64,000 bases of DNA from Vanessa cardui (taxonomy: Eukaryota > Arthropoda > Insecta > Lepidoptera > Nymphalidae): positions 2,004,001-2,068,000 of the forward strand of contig NC_061153.1 in the NCBI RefSeq assembly GCF_905220365.1, written 5' to 3'. The translations under genes and the position numbers were made by a program. The first letter of the stretch is position 1. The number at the start of each line of letters is the position of its first letter. Below, in pieces: positions 1 through 9,962 of the stretch. A model generated the notes under the pieces. That model did no database searches. It was not told the origin of the DNA and saw only the letters and a program-made list of their open reading frames with translations.

Positions 1-101
1 TCAAAAAGGGTAATAGGACTCTATTGAAGAACTACAGGCCAATCTCACTTTTGAACCACGTCTATAAGCTGTTCTCGAGGGTCATCACGAATCGCCTTGC
101 C
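1..101 (+). pseudogene. RTE-type reverse transcriptase fragment
   Basis: Reading from base 3 gives an open stretch of about 33 residues with the RT block NYRPISLL followed by a 'KLFSRVITNRL' segment. It closely matches the start of the better RTE copy on the minus strand near 19.1 kb. The left side is cut by the window edge, and the match stops abruptly at about base 101 where AT-rich DNA begins. It is a short dead remnant of an endonuclease/RT polyprotein. Confidence 0.8.
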
Positions 102-430
102 ATTATATTATATTTTATTTATAGCCCTAGTAATATTTTTATTATTTAATAGTTACATTAATAATGGTGTAATTTCCCCTATTTATAAAGTCTCGATAGT
201 TTTTTGTAGAAAAAAATTAATATATTAAAACTTAGCTCAATAATAAATGAATACAGCTTTTGTGAAATATATTATAAAATACTTTATTATGTTAAATATT
301 ATTTTCTTTTATACAATATGATATTATTAAAATATATACATAAAAATACAAACACTAATTTTCTATTTATCGTTATATACTATAATGTGTTGTGTGATAT
401 ATTTGTCTTGAAAAATAACTTGTATATACG
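102..430. other. AT-rich stretch, nothing recognised
   Basis: About 330 bases of very AT-rich sequence. The only open frame (318-527, plus) has no family resemblance and runs into the PLE terminal repeat, so I regard it as chance. Confidence 0.5.
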
Positions 431-522
431 AAATAAAACTAGCTATAACGGATTTGAATCGCGTATATTAATTATTTTTAACATCCCGACGTTTCGAGCA
501 CTTTACAGCGTTCGTGGTCACG
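431..522 (-). repeat. PLE terminal (pseudo-LTR-like) sequence with hammerhead-like core
   Basis: This segment lies just downstream of the PLE coding region on the minus strand. It recurs as an isolated unit at 20639-20749 in the same orientation, so it is a mobile terminal block. On the minus strand it contains an imperfect hairpin followed by CGAAACGTCGGG. The GAAAC-GTC part resembles the conserved 3' half of the hammerhead ribozymes known from PLE termini. The CUGAUGA half is not recognisable, so ribozyme activity is only a hypothesis. Confidence 0.6.
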
Positions 523-577
523 GGTAGACTAAGGTGACATTTGTCTATATGAAGAACAAAGGAAATATTATTTACAA

Positions 578-1546
578 CTACCGCCAACGATTTCTCAATT
601 GGTATCTTGAGTAACGTTCCGGTTGCACGCAGAAGGCACTGACTGTATCTTTAGGTCTTGCAGTCTGTTGGATTTGGGATTTTAAATTTTTAATAAGTGG
701 ATCCCAGGTGTTAGAAAGTCTCCAACCATCTTCTCTATTGAAGTTCGGATGATTTTGAATTTCAATAGCCTCGCGTATCATTCTAGGAATGAATCTGTGT
801 TCTTTAGTGAGGATCTGTGGTTTATCGAATCGAATAAAATGGTTAGGTTTATCCAGAGCATGCATGAGCATACTGCAGACTGAACGCCTATTTTTGACAT
901 CTCCTATATGTTCCTTGACCCTGGTACCGATACTCCTCTTTGTTTGGCCTATGTAAGATAAACCACACTCACATTCGAGTTTATATACTCCCGCCGTTTG
1001 TAAAGGAATATTACTCTTGATAGGTCTCAAGAACTGGCTCACTTTCTTATGAGGCTTGTAAACGGTTTTAATCGAAGCTCGCTTCAAGATGTTGCCAATC
1101 CTGTCTGTAACTCCCTTCACATATGGTAGAAATGCAGGTTGTCGCTCAACTGTGGGTGGTTTGATACGGCTTCTGCGATGCTGGCGAGGCACGGGCAGCT
1201 TGTTCTGGTGAAGTGCAAGCTTGACCTGACGTAGCTCGTCCTCTAGGTGTTCAGCATCGCAGAGATGGTGGGCTCTCTCAAACAAAGATTTGCCAACGGT
1301 AGCTAACTGACTAAGGTGGTGGTGCGAGTCACCATTGAGGTATTTGTTGGTGTGTGTGGGTTTCCTATAAACTGTGTGACTTAATGTATTGTCAGGATTC
1401 TTGATAATAAGGATGTCAAGGAAAGCTAAAGAATTATTTGCCTCTAATTCCATACTAAATTGAATGTTTTTATTTATAGAATTAAGATGTACTAAAATGC
1501 AGATGTCAGATCACTAGGTAATATTGTGAAAGTGTCATCTACGTAC
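578..1546 (-). pseudogene. Penelope-like element RT/GIY-YIG endonuclease, 5'-truncated
   Basis: The main open frame (578-1453, 291 aa) covers the RT tail, a linker and a GIY-YIG endonuclease. The GVYKLEC...CGLSYIGQTKR...RVKEH pattern at about residues 155-185 is the GIY-YIG core, with a paired-cysteine motif typical of PLEs. Upstream, in another frame at about 1500-1546, the RT catalytic box RYVDDTF can be read, so a frameshift lies near 1454-1500. Everything N-terminal of the catalytic box is missing; there the element meets an inverted copy of its own 3' end. PLEs copy RNA into DNA at nicked chromosomal ends. This copy is inactive. Confidence 0.9.
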
Positions 1547-1547
1547 C

Positions 1548-1648
1548 GATCCACTTATTAAAAATTTAAAATCCCAAATCCAACAGACTGCAAGACCTAA
1601 AGATACAGTCAGTGCCTTCTGCGTGCAACCGGAACGTTACTCAAGATA
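1548..1648 (+). repeat. 101-nt perfect inverted copy of the PLE 3' coding end (partner 603-703)
   Basis: Bases 1548-1648 on the plus strand are the exact reverse complement of 603-703, which encodes the PLE C-terminal residues on the minus strand. The copy abuts the RT catalytic-box segment through a shared 7-nt GATCCAC/GTGGATC. Confidence 0.95.
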
Positions 1649-1894
1649 TTCCCTCTTACGAATGTACTTGACAATTTAAAGTTTGGGATGTTAAATATGT
1701 CAAAACTTTTAATCCAATGCTCTGTGAAACAAAATACATGAGTTTTATAACATTCTGAAAATAATTCTATTTCATGATCTTTACCACCTATATATTTTAT
1801 TACCCTGTATATTTTGATGTATAATATTTAAGTAAGAGGGCATAGGTTTTGTCATTTTATTTAGTTTAAACTAAGAATTTTAATATCCTTACTT
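1649..1894. other. AT-rich spacer, nothing recognised
   Basis: Low-complexity AT-rich DNA between the PLE and the next RT fragment. I see no coding or structured feature. Confidence 0.4.
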
Positions 1895-2202
1895 TTGTCA
1901 GTGTTAATGTATGTGAGAAACTGAAAAAGTCTGAATTGATCCCTGATGATCTGAAGAGGGACCCCCATATGAACTGAGACCCCAGCAGACCTTTATCCAT
2001 GAACACAATCAAAGGCTTTGGATAAGTCATAGAAAATCCCTAAGGCATCCCATGACTCTTCGCAGGCTTCATAGATATTCTTTATAAGCTCGATACCAGC
2101 GTCGGTAGTCGAGCGACCCCTCGTGAATCCAAATTGTTTCCTACGAAGCAGATCATATTTGTTGAAGTGTGCTAATAATTGATTGAGAATAATTTTTTTC
2201 AA
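1895..2202 (-). pseudogene. Non-LTR RT fragment (CR1/Jockey group)
   Basis: The minus-strand frame 1993-2202 gives RT blocks QFGFTRGRSTTDA and YDLSKAFDCVH. Further left, to about 1895, a degraded continuation resembles a 'MGVPQGS...LFLVYIND' block. The sequence between these blocks is deleted. The fragment ends abruptly at 2202 against GC-rich R1-type gag sequence. Family placement is tentative. Confidence 0.75.
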
Positions 2203-2292
2203 ATATTTTGGTGTCTCGAACGGAGACTGACGAGGCGAGAAAGCTCCGCTCGGACAATGGCCGCCTTCGCAGAGAGGTTACGAGCCTCAAGA
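2203..2292 (+). pseudogene. R1-clade gag, first exposed part (interrupted)
   Basis: GC-rich bases encode a charged coiled-coil-like stretch (TDEARKLRSDNGRLRREV). This fits the N-terminal part of an R1/TRAS/SART-type Gag. The frame resumes at about 3183 with LKAHRRQYAAMR after a minus-strand insertion. GC content contrasts sharply with both neighbours. Confidence 0.6.
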
Positions 2293-3182
2293 CTAAAATC
2301 AAAATCAAAATCAAAGTATACTTTATTCAAGTGGGCTTTTACAAGCACTTTTGAATCGTCATTTAACAATTAAGAAGGTGAAGCTACCACCGGTTCGGAA
2401 AGTAGATTCTACCGAGAAGAACCGGCAAGAAACTCAGTAGTTACTCTTTTTCAACATTTAAAAAAATACAGTCATGTTAGTTAATTTTTAAGTTAATACA
2501 ATTTATAATTAATATATCCTGCCTGGAAGTCAACAGGTATTAATTCCACGCTTTTTTATCATCTACAAAATCTTGTATCGAATAATACGCCTTTTTCACC
2601 AATGTATTTTTTATAAACGATTTAAATTTACGAGACGGCAAAGTTAAAAATGTTTGTGGAATTTTATTATAGAAATGGATACCTTGCCCCAAGAAAGATT
2701 TATTGACTTTGCGGAGTCGGAAACTTGGCGTTATAAGCTTATCCTTACTTCTAGTGCATATACAATGATTATTACTGATTTTATCAAAGTTATCAATGTT
2801 ACTGTGAATATACATGATATTGTTGTAAATATATTGCGACGCAACAGTGAGTATTCCTACTCTGTTAAAAACATCCCGAAGAGAGTCTCTAGCTCCAAGA
2901 TTATAAATAAACCGAATTGCTCTCTTTTGTAAAATAAAGACAGATTCAATGTCTGCAGCGTTACCCCAAAGTAATATGCCATATGACATAATACTGTGAA
3001 AATAACCAAAATAAACTAAACGAGCGGTATCAATATCAGTTAGTTGTCTAACTTTTCTAACCGCGTATGCTGCGGAGCTGAGTCTCCCTGTTAAGGACGA
3101 CAAATGGGGACTCCACTGAAGTCTGGAATCCAATTCTATTCCCAAGAACACGGTAGTATCGGCTACATCAAGCGGGCCACCG
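2293..3182 (-). mobile_element. 5'-truncated CR1/Daphne-like element inserted in R1-type gag
   Basis: From its 5' truncation near 3182 it runs leftward: RT C-terminal coding region (2540-3151), a 3' UTR holding a block common at lepidopteran 3' ends (about 2310-2540), and a tail of about three GATTTT units at 2293-2312. A microsatellite tail instead of poly(A) is typical of the CR1/L2/Daphne group. GC-rich gag sequence lies on both sides. The TSD is not certain because CTTAAAG is repeated at the right edge. Confidence 0.75.
2540..3151 (-). pseudogene. RT C-terminal region of the CR1/Daphne-like insertion
   Basis: A 203-aa open stretch covering the thumb and C-terminal domain. It begins at the block FLGIELDSRLQW, has the YGILLWGN motif and ends in the lysine-rich tail typical of these ORF2 proteins. 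The endonuclease and catalytic RT domains are absent through 5' truncation, so it cannot act alone. No internal stop is present, which suggests moderate age. Confidence 0.85.
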
Positions 3183-4410
3183 CTTAAAGCTTAAAGCCCA
3201 CCGCCGTCAGTACGCGGCGATGCGTACCACGGCAGCAGCGGCAAATGATGCGGCGAGCGAGGCGGTCAATACCCCCCCGTGATATGCCTTCCACGCTCTA
3301 AGAGCTGAAGGACTTCATCGTCACGTCGATCGGCGTGGCGATGAAGGCCCAAGTGTCGAGCTTAGAGGAACGCTTCTCTCCTGCGAGGGTGTAGCGACCT
3401 CTTCCCGCGGCGGATAAGCCGCAGAAGTTGCAAGGACCTCCACCTACTACCTCAGCGGCCCATCAGGCCGAGACCAACCAGGCCAGACCTAGGAAGCTGG
3501 CCCCATCAGCGGTCAAAGTCACGCATACCGCTGGCCCATCGAGCGCACCGGCACCAGTGTTATCTCAGGCACCACCGAACCGGGAGCCGGTCAACGGTGG
3601 TGAAGATGGGCAGGAAAGGGAGCAAGACTGCACCTTCCGCCAACGCTTCGGTCGCCAAGGCGCAACCGAAGACAACACAGGTAGCCAAGCGATGTTGGCC
3701 ACTCCGCGCACGGTTGCCATAGTGCTCACGCTGCAGCCGGAAGCTGAAGTGAAGGGCGTCACCTACACCAAGGTCCTGGAGAGAGCAAAGCAGGGTGTCA
3801 AGCTCCAGGCCCTCATCATCTGCGGCGGTCTGAAAGTGAAAAGGACGGCGACGGAGGCCAAGCGGAACAGGCCGGGAAGCTGGCAGAGAAGCTCCGCATC
3901 GTGTTCGACGGGGTCGCCAAAGTTGCACAGCCTGTACAGAAGGCCGACATCAAGGTGACGGGGCTCGACGACTCCGACACCCCGAAGAAATTGGATGTTG
4001 CGATCGCGCGCGTATGTGACTGCTCCTATGATGCAGTGAAGTGCAGAGTTATGCAGCGCAGACCCGGTCACATGAGGATGGTTCACGTCACCTGCCCCCT
4101 CACGGCAGCGAAGAAGGTGGCCGCTGGCGGTCGCCGTCTCGTTAGGTGGAGCTCGGCCAAGTTGCCGACATGGCCGGTGGCCAATGTAGTAGCGCCCTAT
4201 ATGCTGCTACAAATGTATGGGCCTTGGCCATACGAGGGCGCTCTGCCCGTCAAAGGCGGAGAGGGGTGGCCTGTGCTACTGCTGTGGCTCAGACGGCCAC
4301 AAGTCAGCGGTATGAATAGCCAAGATGCGCTGCGCGATCTGTGCGGAGGCCGGAAAGCCCTTCGGACATCTGATGGGGCGAGAAACTGCAACCCCCCCTT
4401 CACGAAGGTT
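3183..4410 (+). pseudogene. R1-clade (TRAS/SART-like) Gag ORF1, decayed
   Basis: GC-rich sequence in which Gag can be followed only by changing frame. Landmarks are TYTKVLERAKQGV (about 3760), an ITGLDDSDT-like segment VTGLDDSDTPKKLDVAI (about 3955-4010), then three CCHC zinc knuckles at 4200-4400: CYKCMGLGHTRALC, CYCCGSDGH and CAICAEAGKPFGH. The same domain order occurs in the better copy at 60498-61619. At least one stop and several frameshifts are present. ORF1 proteins of this clade bind element RNA and carry it to the target. Confidence 0.8.
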
Positions 4411-5145
4411 AAAGCGGTTCTAGGGACCAGGACCGCCCCGCGCGAGGAAAGCCGCCAGCCGGAGGAAACTCAGAAGAAACAAGCATGCCAGCACACCTGA
4501 GCTTCCTGCGAGTCCTATTTCGTCCCTCCCCTACCTCACTGGCTTGGGGACTTAGACGGCACCATGGCGGTCCTCACAAAGAGCGGAACGGAGCCCCCCC
4601 TCTCACTCATCGAGAGGAGCGGGACTTTCGGGAGGCGACTCGCCTTGCCGAGGTCGGAACGGCCCTCACCGTGGACCGTACGGGAATACTGAGCTTGAGG
4701 TTGATGCTTGATGCTCTCCATAACCAAAACGGAGGCCCTCCTATTCCACGATCCACAAGGGGCGAGTATCACCGTCCGGGGGACGGTGATCAAGGTGCAA
4801 GCCCAGATGAAGTATCTGGGTCGACGCCCTCACTGCTGACAATCGGGCCCTTCTGCGGAAGCCACAGAGGGTCATAGTGATGACAGGCATCAGAGGGTAC
4901 CGTACGGTGTCGTGGACTGCGGCGACACTTCTCGTGGGCGATCCGCCCTGGGAGTTCCAGGCGGAGGTGCTCGCGGAGGTGTACTGGTTCCGGGTCGAGG
5001 CGACGAACCGCGGCGACCGTCCCGGATCGGCGGAGGTCGGGCGGATCAGGGCTCTAGCCCAGCAAGCCCTGATCGCCCGATGGAAGGAGAATCTGGGGTC
5101 ACCCACGGTGGTTTTTGTGCATGGTGCCAGTTTGTCTCTGAACAA
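4411..5145 (+). pseudogene. R1-clade ORF2 remnant (RT thumb and C-terminus), large internal deletion
   Basis: After gag, nearly all of ORF2 is missing. At about 4720-4830 a KTEALLFHD...MKYLG segment matches the RT thumb region seen near 63720-63830 in the terminal element. From 4880 the frame GIRGYRTVSWTAATLLVGDPPW is the conserved R1-clade ORF2 C-terminal block. No endonuclease or YADD region remains. It ends near 5145 at AT-rich DNA without a clear poly(A). Confidence 0.75.
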
Positions 5146-5364
5146 AAATAATTTGAAGGATGCAAAATTATTATTTGATATTCAAAATCAAAAGAAAAGC
5201 AAATTTATAAATAGTACATTTCCATATTCACATACATTGACAGATGCACAGAATTAACATATTTATGGCTTGAATGTATGTTTATACACTTTGACTCGAC
5301 ATTGTAGGAATGATTTCATGTTATTTGATATTCATAAATTCATTTATAGATTTAAGTTAACAGA
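5146..5364. other. AT-rich spacer
   Basis: Roughly 220 bases of AT-rich DNA between the R1 remnant and the 3' tail of A1. Nothing recognised. Confidence 0.4.
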
Positions 5365-5666
5365 GGGTAATAATAATAATAATAATATACTTTATTGTAC
5401 ACCACAGTAACAGAGTAATTTAACAATAAAATTAAATATATACAAAATAAAAGTAGATGCACAATAAGGCGGTCTTATCGCTAGGTAGCGATTTCTACCA
5501 GACAACCTTATGGGCTTAAAAACACAGTCTTGATTTCAGAGAAGGGTGGTGTCACATGTTATATATATAATGTTTAATGTATATTAAATAATAATTATCA
5601 GATAATATACATACACATATTCATACAAAAATATATAAATATATATTTACTTACATACTTACATAC

Positions 5667-5697
<31 letters not shown>

Positions 5698-5753
5698 CAT
5701 ACATACATACATACATACATACACACATACATACATACATTCAAAATGCTATA
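5365..5753 (-). repeat. Family A 3' UTR and (AAT)n tail (copy A1)
   Basis: On the minus strand this is the 3' end of A1. It holds the block around 5390-5520 also found at the 3' ends of A2 (20930-21060) and A3 (34790-34950), including the 'cttatcgctaggtagcgat' style segment, and terminates in an AAT microsatellite at about 5369-5387. A long TACA tetranucleotide repeat (about 5650-5740) lies in the UTR. Confidence 0.75.
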
Positions 5754-6609
5754 TCAAATATCAAAAGTATTGTCACCATAAGACAATGCCAGGAAATGGT
5801 CTTTCACAAGCTTTTTAAAAATTGATAGATTTTTTGCTTGTTTAATACACAGAGGCAATGCATTCCATAATTGTACAGCTTTTACAGTAAAAGATTTTTT
5901 ATAAAATTTTGTACAATGAGATGGAATTCTAAGTGTTAAGTTATCTTGTGATCTTAGGAACTTACTAGAAGTCCCCAGATAATGAAATCTTTCTTGTAGG
6001 TAGGTAGGTAAATTCGGCATAAATAACACACAGTACAGAAGCGAAAGAGTATGTAAATTCCGGCGAAGGCGAATAGGTAACCACTTGAGTTGATGACGAA
6101 ATTCTGATACATGGTCATATTTGCGTAAACCAAATATAAACCGTATGGCGATGTTTTGAAGTCTCTCAAGTTTATTAAGTTGGTCTTCAGTTAGGTTGAG
6201 ATAACATGCATCAGCATAATCAAGAATGGGGAGAAGTAGGGATTGAGCCAACATAGTTTTGGTAGGAATGGGAAGAAAGTACCGCAGTCGTCGCAACGAG
6301 CTCATAGCTGCAAAAGTTTTTCTACTAACCTCTTGCAGTTCGCAAGACCACGATAGCGTTCTATCCAAATACACTCCCAGATTTTTAACACTATGACTGT
6401 AGGGTATTCTGAATCCGTCAAATGTAATGGCTGGTAAGTTAACCCAGTCAACTCTCGAGACCAAGTTTGGCGAGCCAATGACAATAGTCTGGCATTTATT
6501 TGGATTGACTTTTATACCGTAAGAATTGCTCCAGTTTAAAATACTAGATAAGTCATCATTAATAAGAGCAATGGCAGACGGTAAATCTTCGAGAATTGAC
6601 TGTGTATAG
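5754..6609 (-). pseudogene. Family A ORF2 C-terminal part (A1), split by B1
   Basis: The frame 5754-6464 (236 aa) encodes the RT thumb and C-terminal region (ILDYAD, LERLQNIAIRFIFGL, FYKKSFTVKAVQLWNALP). The open reading continues rightward to about 6609 as YTQSILEDLPSAI, directly after the catalytic box in the intact order. The YADD box itself is on the far side of B1 near 9990. It is part of an RT protein that copies element RNA at the nicked target. Confidence 0.85.
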
Positions 6610-6625
6610 ATTTTTTTTTTTTTTT

Positions 6626-7860
6626 TTATGGCATAGGTGGCAAACGAGCAGGAGGCTCACCTGATGGAAAGAGACTACCACCGCCCATGGACATCTGCAA
6701 CACCAGGGGGCTTGCAGGTGCGTTGCCGGCCTTTAAGAAAGGAGTACGCTCTTTTCTTGAAGGTTCCCATGTCGTATCGGTTCGGAAAAACCACCGGCGA
6801 AAGCTTTCCACAAAGTAGTTGTGCGAGGCAGAAAATGTCTGAGAAATCGCGCTGTTGTGGATTTTCGGACATCAAGGTGGTGCGGGTGAAACTTAGAATT
6901 TTGGCGAGATGTCCGAAGGTGAAATTCAGCAGCCGGGATTAATCCGAACAATTCCTCGGAACTTTCCCCGTGAAAAATTCGGTAGAAGATGCAGAGTGAT
7001 CCAACATCTCTACGCAAAGCCAAAGGATCAAGGAGATCGGAAAGGGCTTGATCGTCGATAACTCGGGCCGCTCTACATTGAATGCGGTCAAATGGAAAGA
7101 GCTGGTACTGGGGAGCACCCGCCCAGAGGTGAGAGCAGTACTCCATGTGAGGCCGAATTTGCGCCTTGTAAAGTTTTAGGCGATGGGCCGACGTGAAATA
7201 CTGTCTCGCCTTGCTGAGCACACCCAGCTTTTTTGAAGCCAATTTGGCTTTGCCTTCCAATTGACCGCGGAACTGAACGAGGCTCGAAATATCAACGCCA
7301 AGTATTCCGATACTACCGGTAGCGGCTATCGGAATGTTCTCAAATTGTGGAGACACGACAAATGGTGTTTTTTTAGCGGTTAACGCGCAAACTTGCGTCT
7401 TTTTGGGGTTGAAATGGACTAGATTTAGTCGGCCCCAATTCGAGACTTCGTTTAACGAAGATTCGATTTCAGACACAAGTTTGTTCCGGTTCTCTTCGAC
7501 GTTTTCCCGAGAAATATTAGCGCGGCCGGTGTATAAGGTGTCAACGGTACTGTCGTCTGCATAGCAATGAATGTTCCCGATTTGCAACAAATCATTGATA
7601 TGCAGAAGAAACAGAGTGGGTGATAGAACGCAGCCTTGTGGAACACCAGCATTGACGAATTTTAAGTCGGAGCATGCACCGTCGACAACGAACTTGATGC
7701 TCCGATCTGCCAAAAAGCTGGTAATCCAATTGCATAATTTCCCGGGAAGCCCATAGGAAGGAAGCTTCGAAAGAAGCGCTTTGTGCCAGACGCGATCGAA
7801 GGCCTTCGCTATGTCCAAGCTGGCTGCTAATGCCTCCCCCTTGCTCTCAACTGCTTCAGC
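6626..7860 (-). pseudogene. B1 ORF2, RT palm/thumb half (frameshifted end)
   Basis: The frame continues from 7860 with AKAFDRVWHKAL, GVPQGCVLSPTLF and the intact catalytic box CYADDSTVD (about 7545-7575). It then runs through GWxNLVHFNPKKTQ and LGVLSKARQYF. Near 6808-6812 a 2-nt deletion relative to B2 and B3 changes frame; the true C-terminus (NRYDMGTFKKRAYSFLKG) continues in another frame to about 6626. Apart from that deletion and the stop at 7861 this ORF is well preserved. Confidence 0.88.
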
Positions 7861-9795
7861 TCATCTATGAGTAAGGTAAACTAGAAGATCACCGGCCGAC
7901 CGACCCCGACGGAAACCGTACTGGCGGTCGCTAATCAGCTGGTTCTCCTCTAGATACCGCAGGAGCTGGCAGTTAATAAGGGACTCCATTACCTTGGAGA
8001 GCAAGGAGGTGATGGCTATAGGCCTATAATTGGACGGATCAGAGCGGTTGCCTTTTTTAGGGATCGGGTGCACCAAAGCTGTCTTCCAGGAGTTCGGGAC
8101 GACGCCTAATGTGTAGGATTGCCGGAAAAAACGCGTTAAGACCGGTGCCAACTCGGGAGCACATGTCTGTAGCACGATTGGAGGGATGCCATCAGGTCCA
8201 CTCGACTTATGAATATCCAAGGAAAGAAGTGCTTTGCGAACTGCACTTTGCCGGAATTTAACCTCCGGCATCGTGGTATCACACCGCGGAATTGTCGGTG
8301 GAGACTTTCCTTGGTCATCCAGAGTCGAGTTCGACGCGAAGAGAGAGCCTAAAAGATCAGCTTTCTCTTTCGCGGTATGGGCCAATGACTCACCGTCCCT
8401 GTGCAGAGATGGAAACGAAGGCTGACAGAAATTCCCTAAGACAGCCTTAGCGAGAGACCAGAACGCACGTGTTCCTGAAGGGAGGCGCACTAGTCTTTCG
8501 CCAATTCTGCCAATGTACTCCGTCTTCGCCCTAGCAATCATGTTTTTGAGGGACCTAGAGGCAGAGTTATATTCCTTTTTGAATGCGCTGGTATTTACAT
8601 CACGAGACGCAGATGCATTAGCCCAGGTTTGATAGCGTTCCCACTTTCGGCGTGATGCCGTTTTGCAGAAGCGACCAAACCATGGCTGGGACTTGCCACC
8701 GATGGGTACTGCAGAGTAAGGAATGAATAGTTCCATACCCTGAAGCACCACATCGGCAACAGAGTCAGCAGCAGCGTTCGGATCATCCGGCGAGAAACAA
8801 ATCTGCCCCCATGGGTAAGATGCAAAAAAAGACCGCATCCCATCCCAATCTGCTGACTTGTAGTGCCATACTCGGCGGCACCCAACAAAGCGAGGACGTG
8901 AGTACCGCATAACCGGCACTGTACTCCGGACGAGACAGTGGTCCGACGAGCCCAGAGGGTGATCGACGGTAACCTGATAGCCATCCGGATGCGAAGTCAG
9001 CAGAAGGTCCAACAGGGAAGGTGTATGATCCTCCACATCCGGTATTCGCGTTGGCGAGTTGACCAGTTGTGTCAGATCATATGCTAGAGCGAAGTCCAGA
9101 ACAGATCTACCCGCATGATCGGTGGTGCGTGAGCCGAGCCATTCAGCGTGGTGGGCATTAAAGTCGCCCAGAATAATGATCTCTGCGGATGGAATCTGCT
9201 GCAGCACGGAATCTGTAGCCAATTGGACGTGCTCAACCAGTCGGTCGGTTTCGGCATTACCGCTATGGGACCTATAAAGGCACGCATAGATTCGCGGATG
9301 GTCATCGCAGTCTACACGCAGCCAGATAATCGATAGGTCCTGTCCTTCAAGGCTGCCGAGGCGTCGAGAACAGATATCATCTCTGACGTAAACGCATACC
9401 CCAGCTCGTGGCACAAAGGAATGTTCCAATTTGTACCCAGGGTACGAAAGAAAAGTCGTATCGGCAGGAGAAGATATCTGGGTCTCGGTTAGAAAGAGCA
9501 AGGCCGGCTTCGCCGTTTCCAGATGGTAGTGAACGGCGTTGAGGTTAGAGTTGAGTCCCCTTATGTTGCAGAAGTCCACAGCGAGGGTGGTAGGGGTTGC
9601 CTTATGATGCCTGCTCCGCTTGCCTCGAACAGTGGCGAGCGCAAAATTGCCCCCCCGAGAATTCGGAGGGCAGCCTGGGCATCCCTGCTCAGGTGGTGTA
9701 TGTCCCGAACATGGATGCCCAGAGAGGGATTCTCCACCGCTGTCGCTGGTGGTACCCTCCTGGGGTAATTTAACCATATTCTGCACAACCATCAA
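7861..9795 (-). pseudogene. B1 ORF2, endonuclease and RT fingers half (ends at a nonsense codon)
   Basis: 644 codons from 9795 to a TGA at 7861-7863. The sibling copies have TGG (Trp) at that codon (HRWAEAVES), so this is one nonsense mutation. The APE endonuclease occupies about residues 70-290: NIRGLNSN, LTETQ, YRSHSG, LGDFNAHHAEW, LLDLLLTSH and SSDHCLV cover the expected catalytic positions. RT blocks begin with SSGPDGIPP and YRPIAITS. The enzyme would nick target DNA and prime reverse transcription. Confidence 0.9.
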
Positions 9796-9962
9796 GTTTT
9801 GGGGGGGAGGGGGATTGGGCCTCCGGAACTCTCACTTACCGGGCGAAACGCGTTAGCATAGCTACCACTTTACGCCGATTTTAAGTGAGAGAGTGGTACT
9901 TCCCCGGGCGTGCCGGCCCATTCGGCTGTAACCCGAAGGTATACAGCGTGGCACTACCACTT

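Larger units (their letters stand above)
6610..9962 (-). mobile_element. B1: near full-length Jockey-like non-LTR retrotransposon nested in A1
   Basis: A poly(T) run at 6610-6627 is the poly(A) tail of a minus-strand element. The 3' UTR carries a lepidopteran repeat block (6627-6720). One long ORF with EN and RT follows, then a leader of about 165 nt ending near 9962. A1 coding sequence flanks both sides (YADDVQI at about 9970 and YTQS at about 6600), which proves insertion. The TSD is masked by the A-rich tail. Confidence 0.9.

Noticed and set aside
1548..1655. Independent second PLE copy on the plus strand
   Set aside because: Exactly identical to 603-703 and only 101 nt long, so an inverted duplication fits better.
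3560..3928. Minus-strand open frames opposite R1-clade gag
   Set aside because: GC-rich antisense shadow; the plus strand carries the zinc-knuckle Gag.
5650..5740. CRISPR-like array
   Set aside because: Simple TACA microsatellite without spacers.
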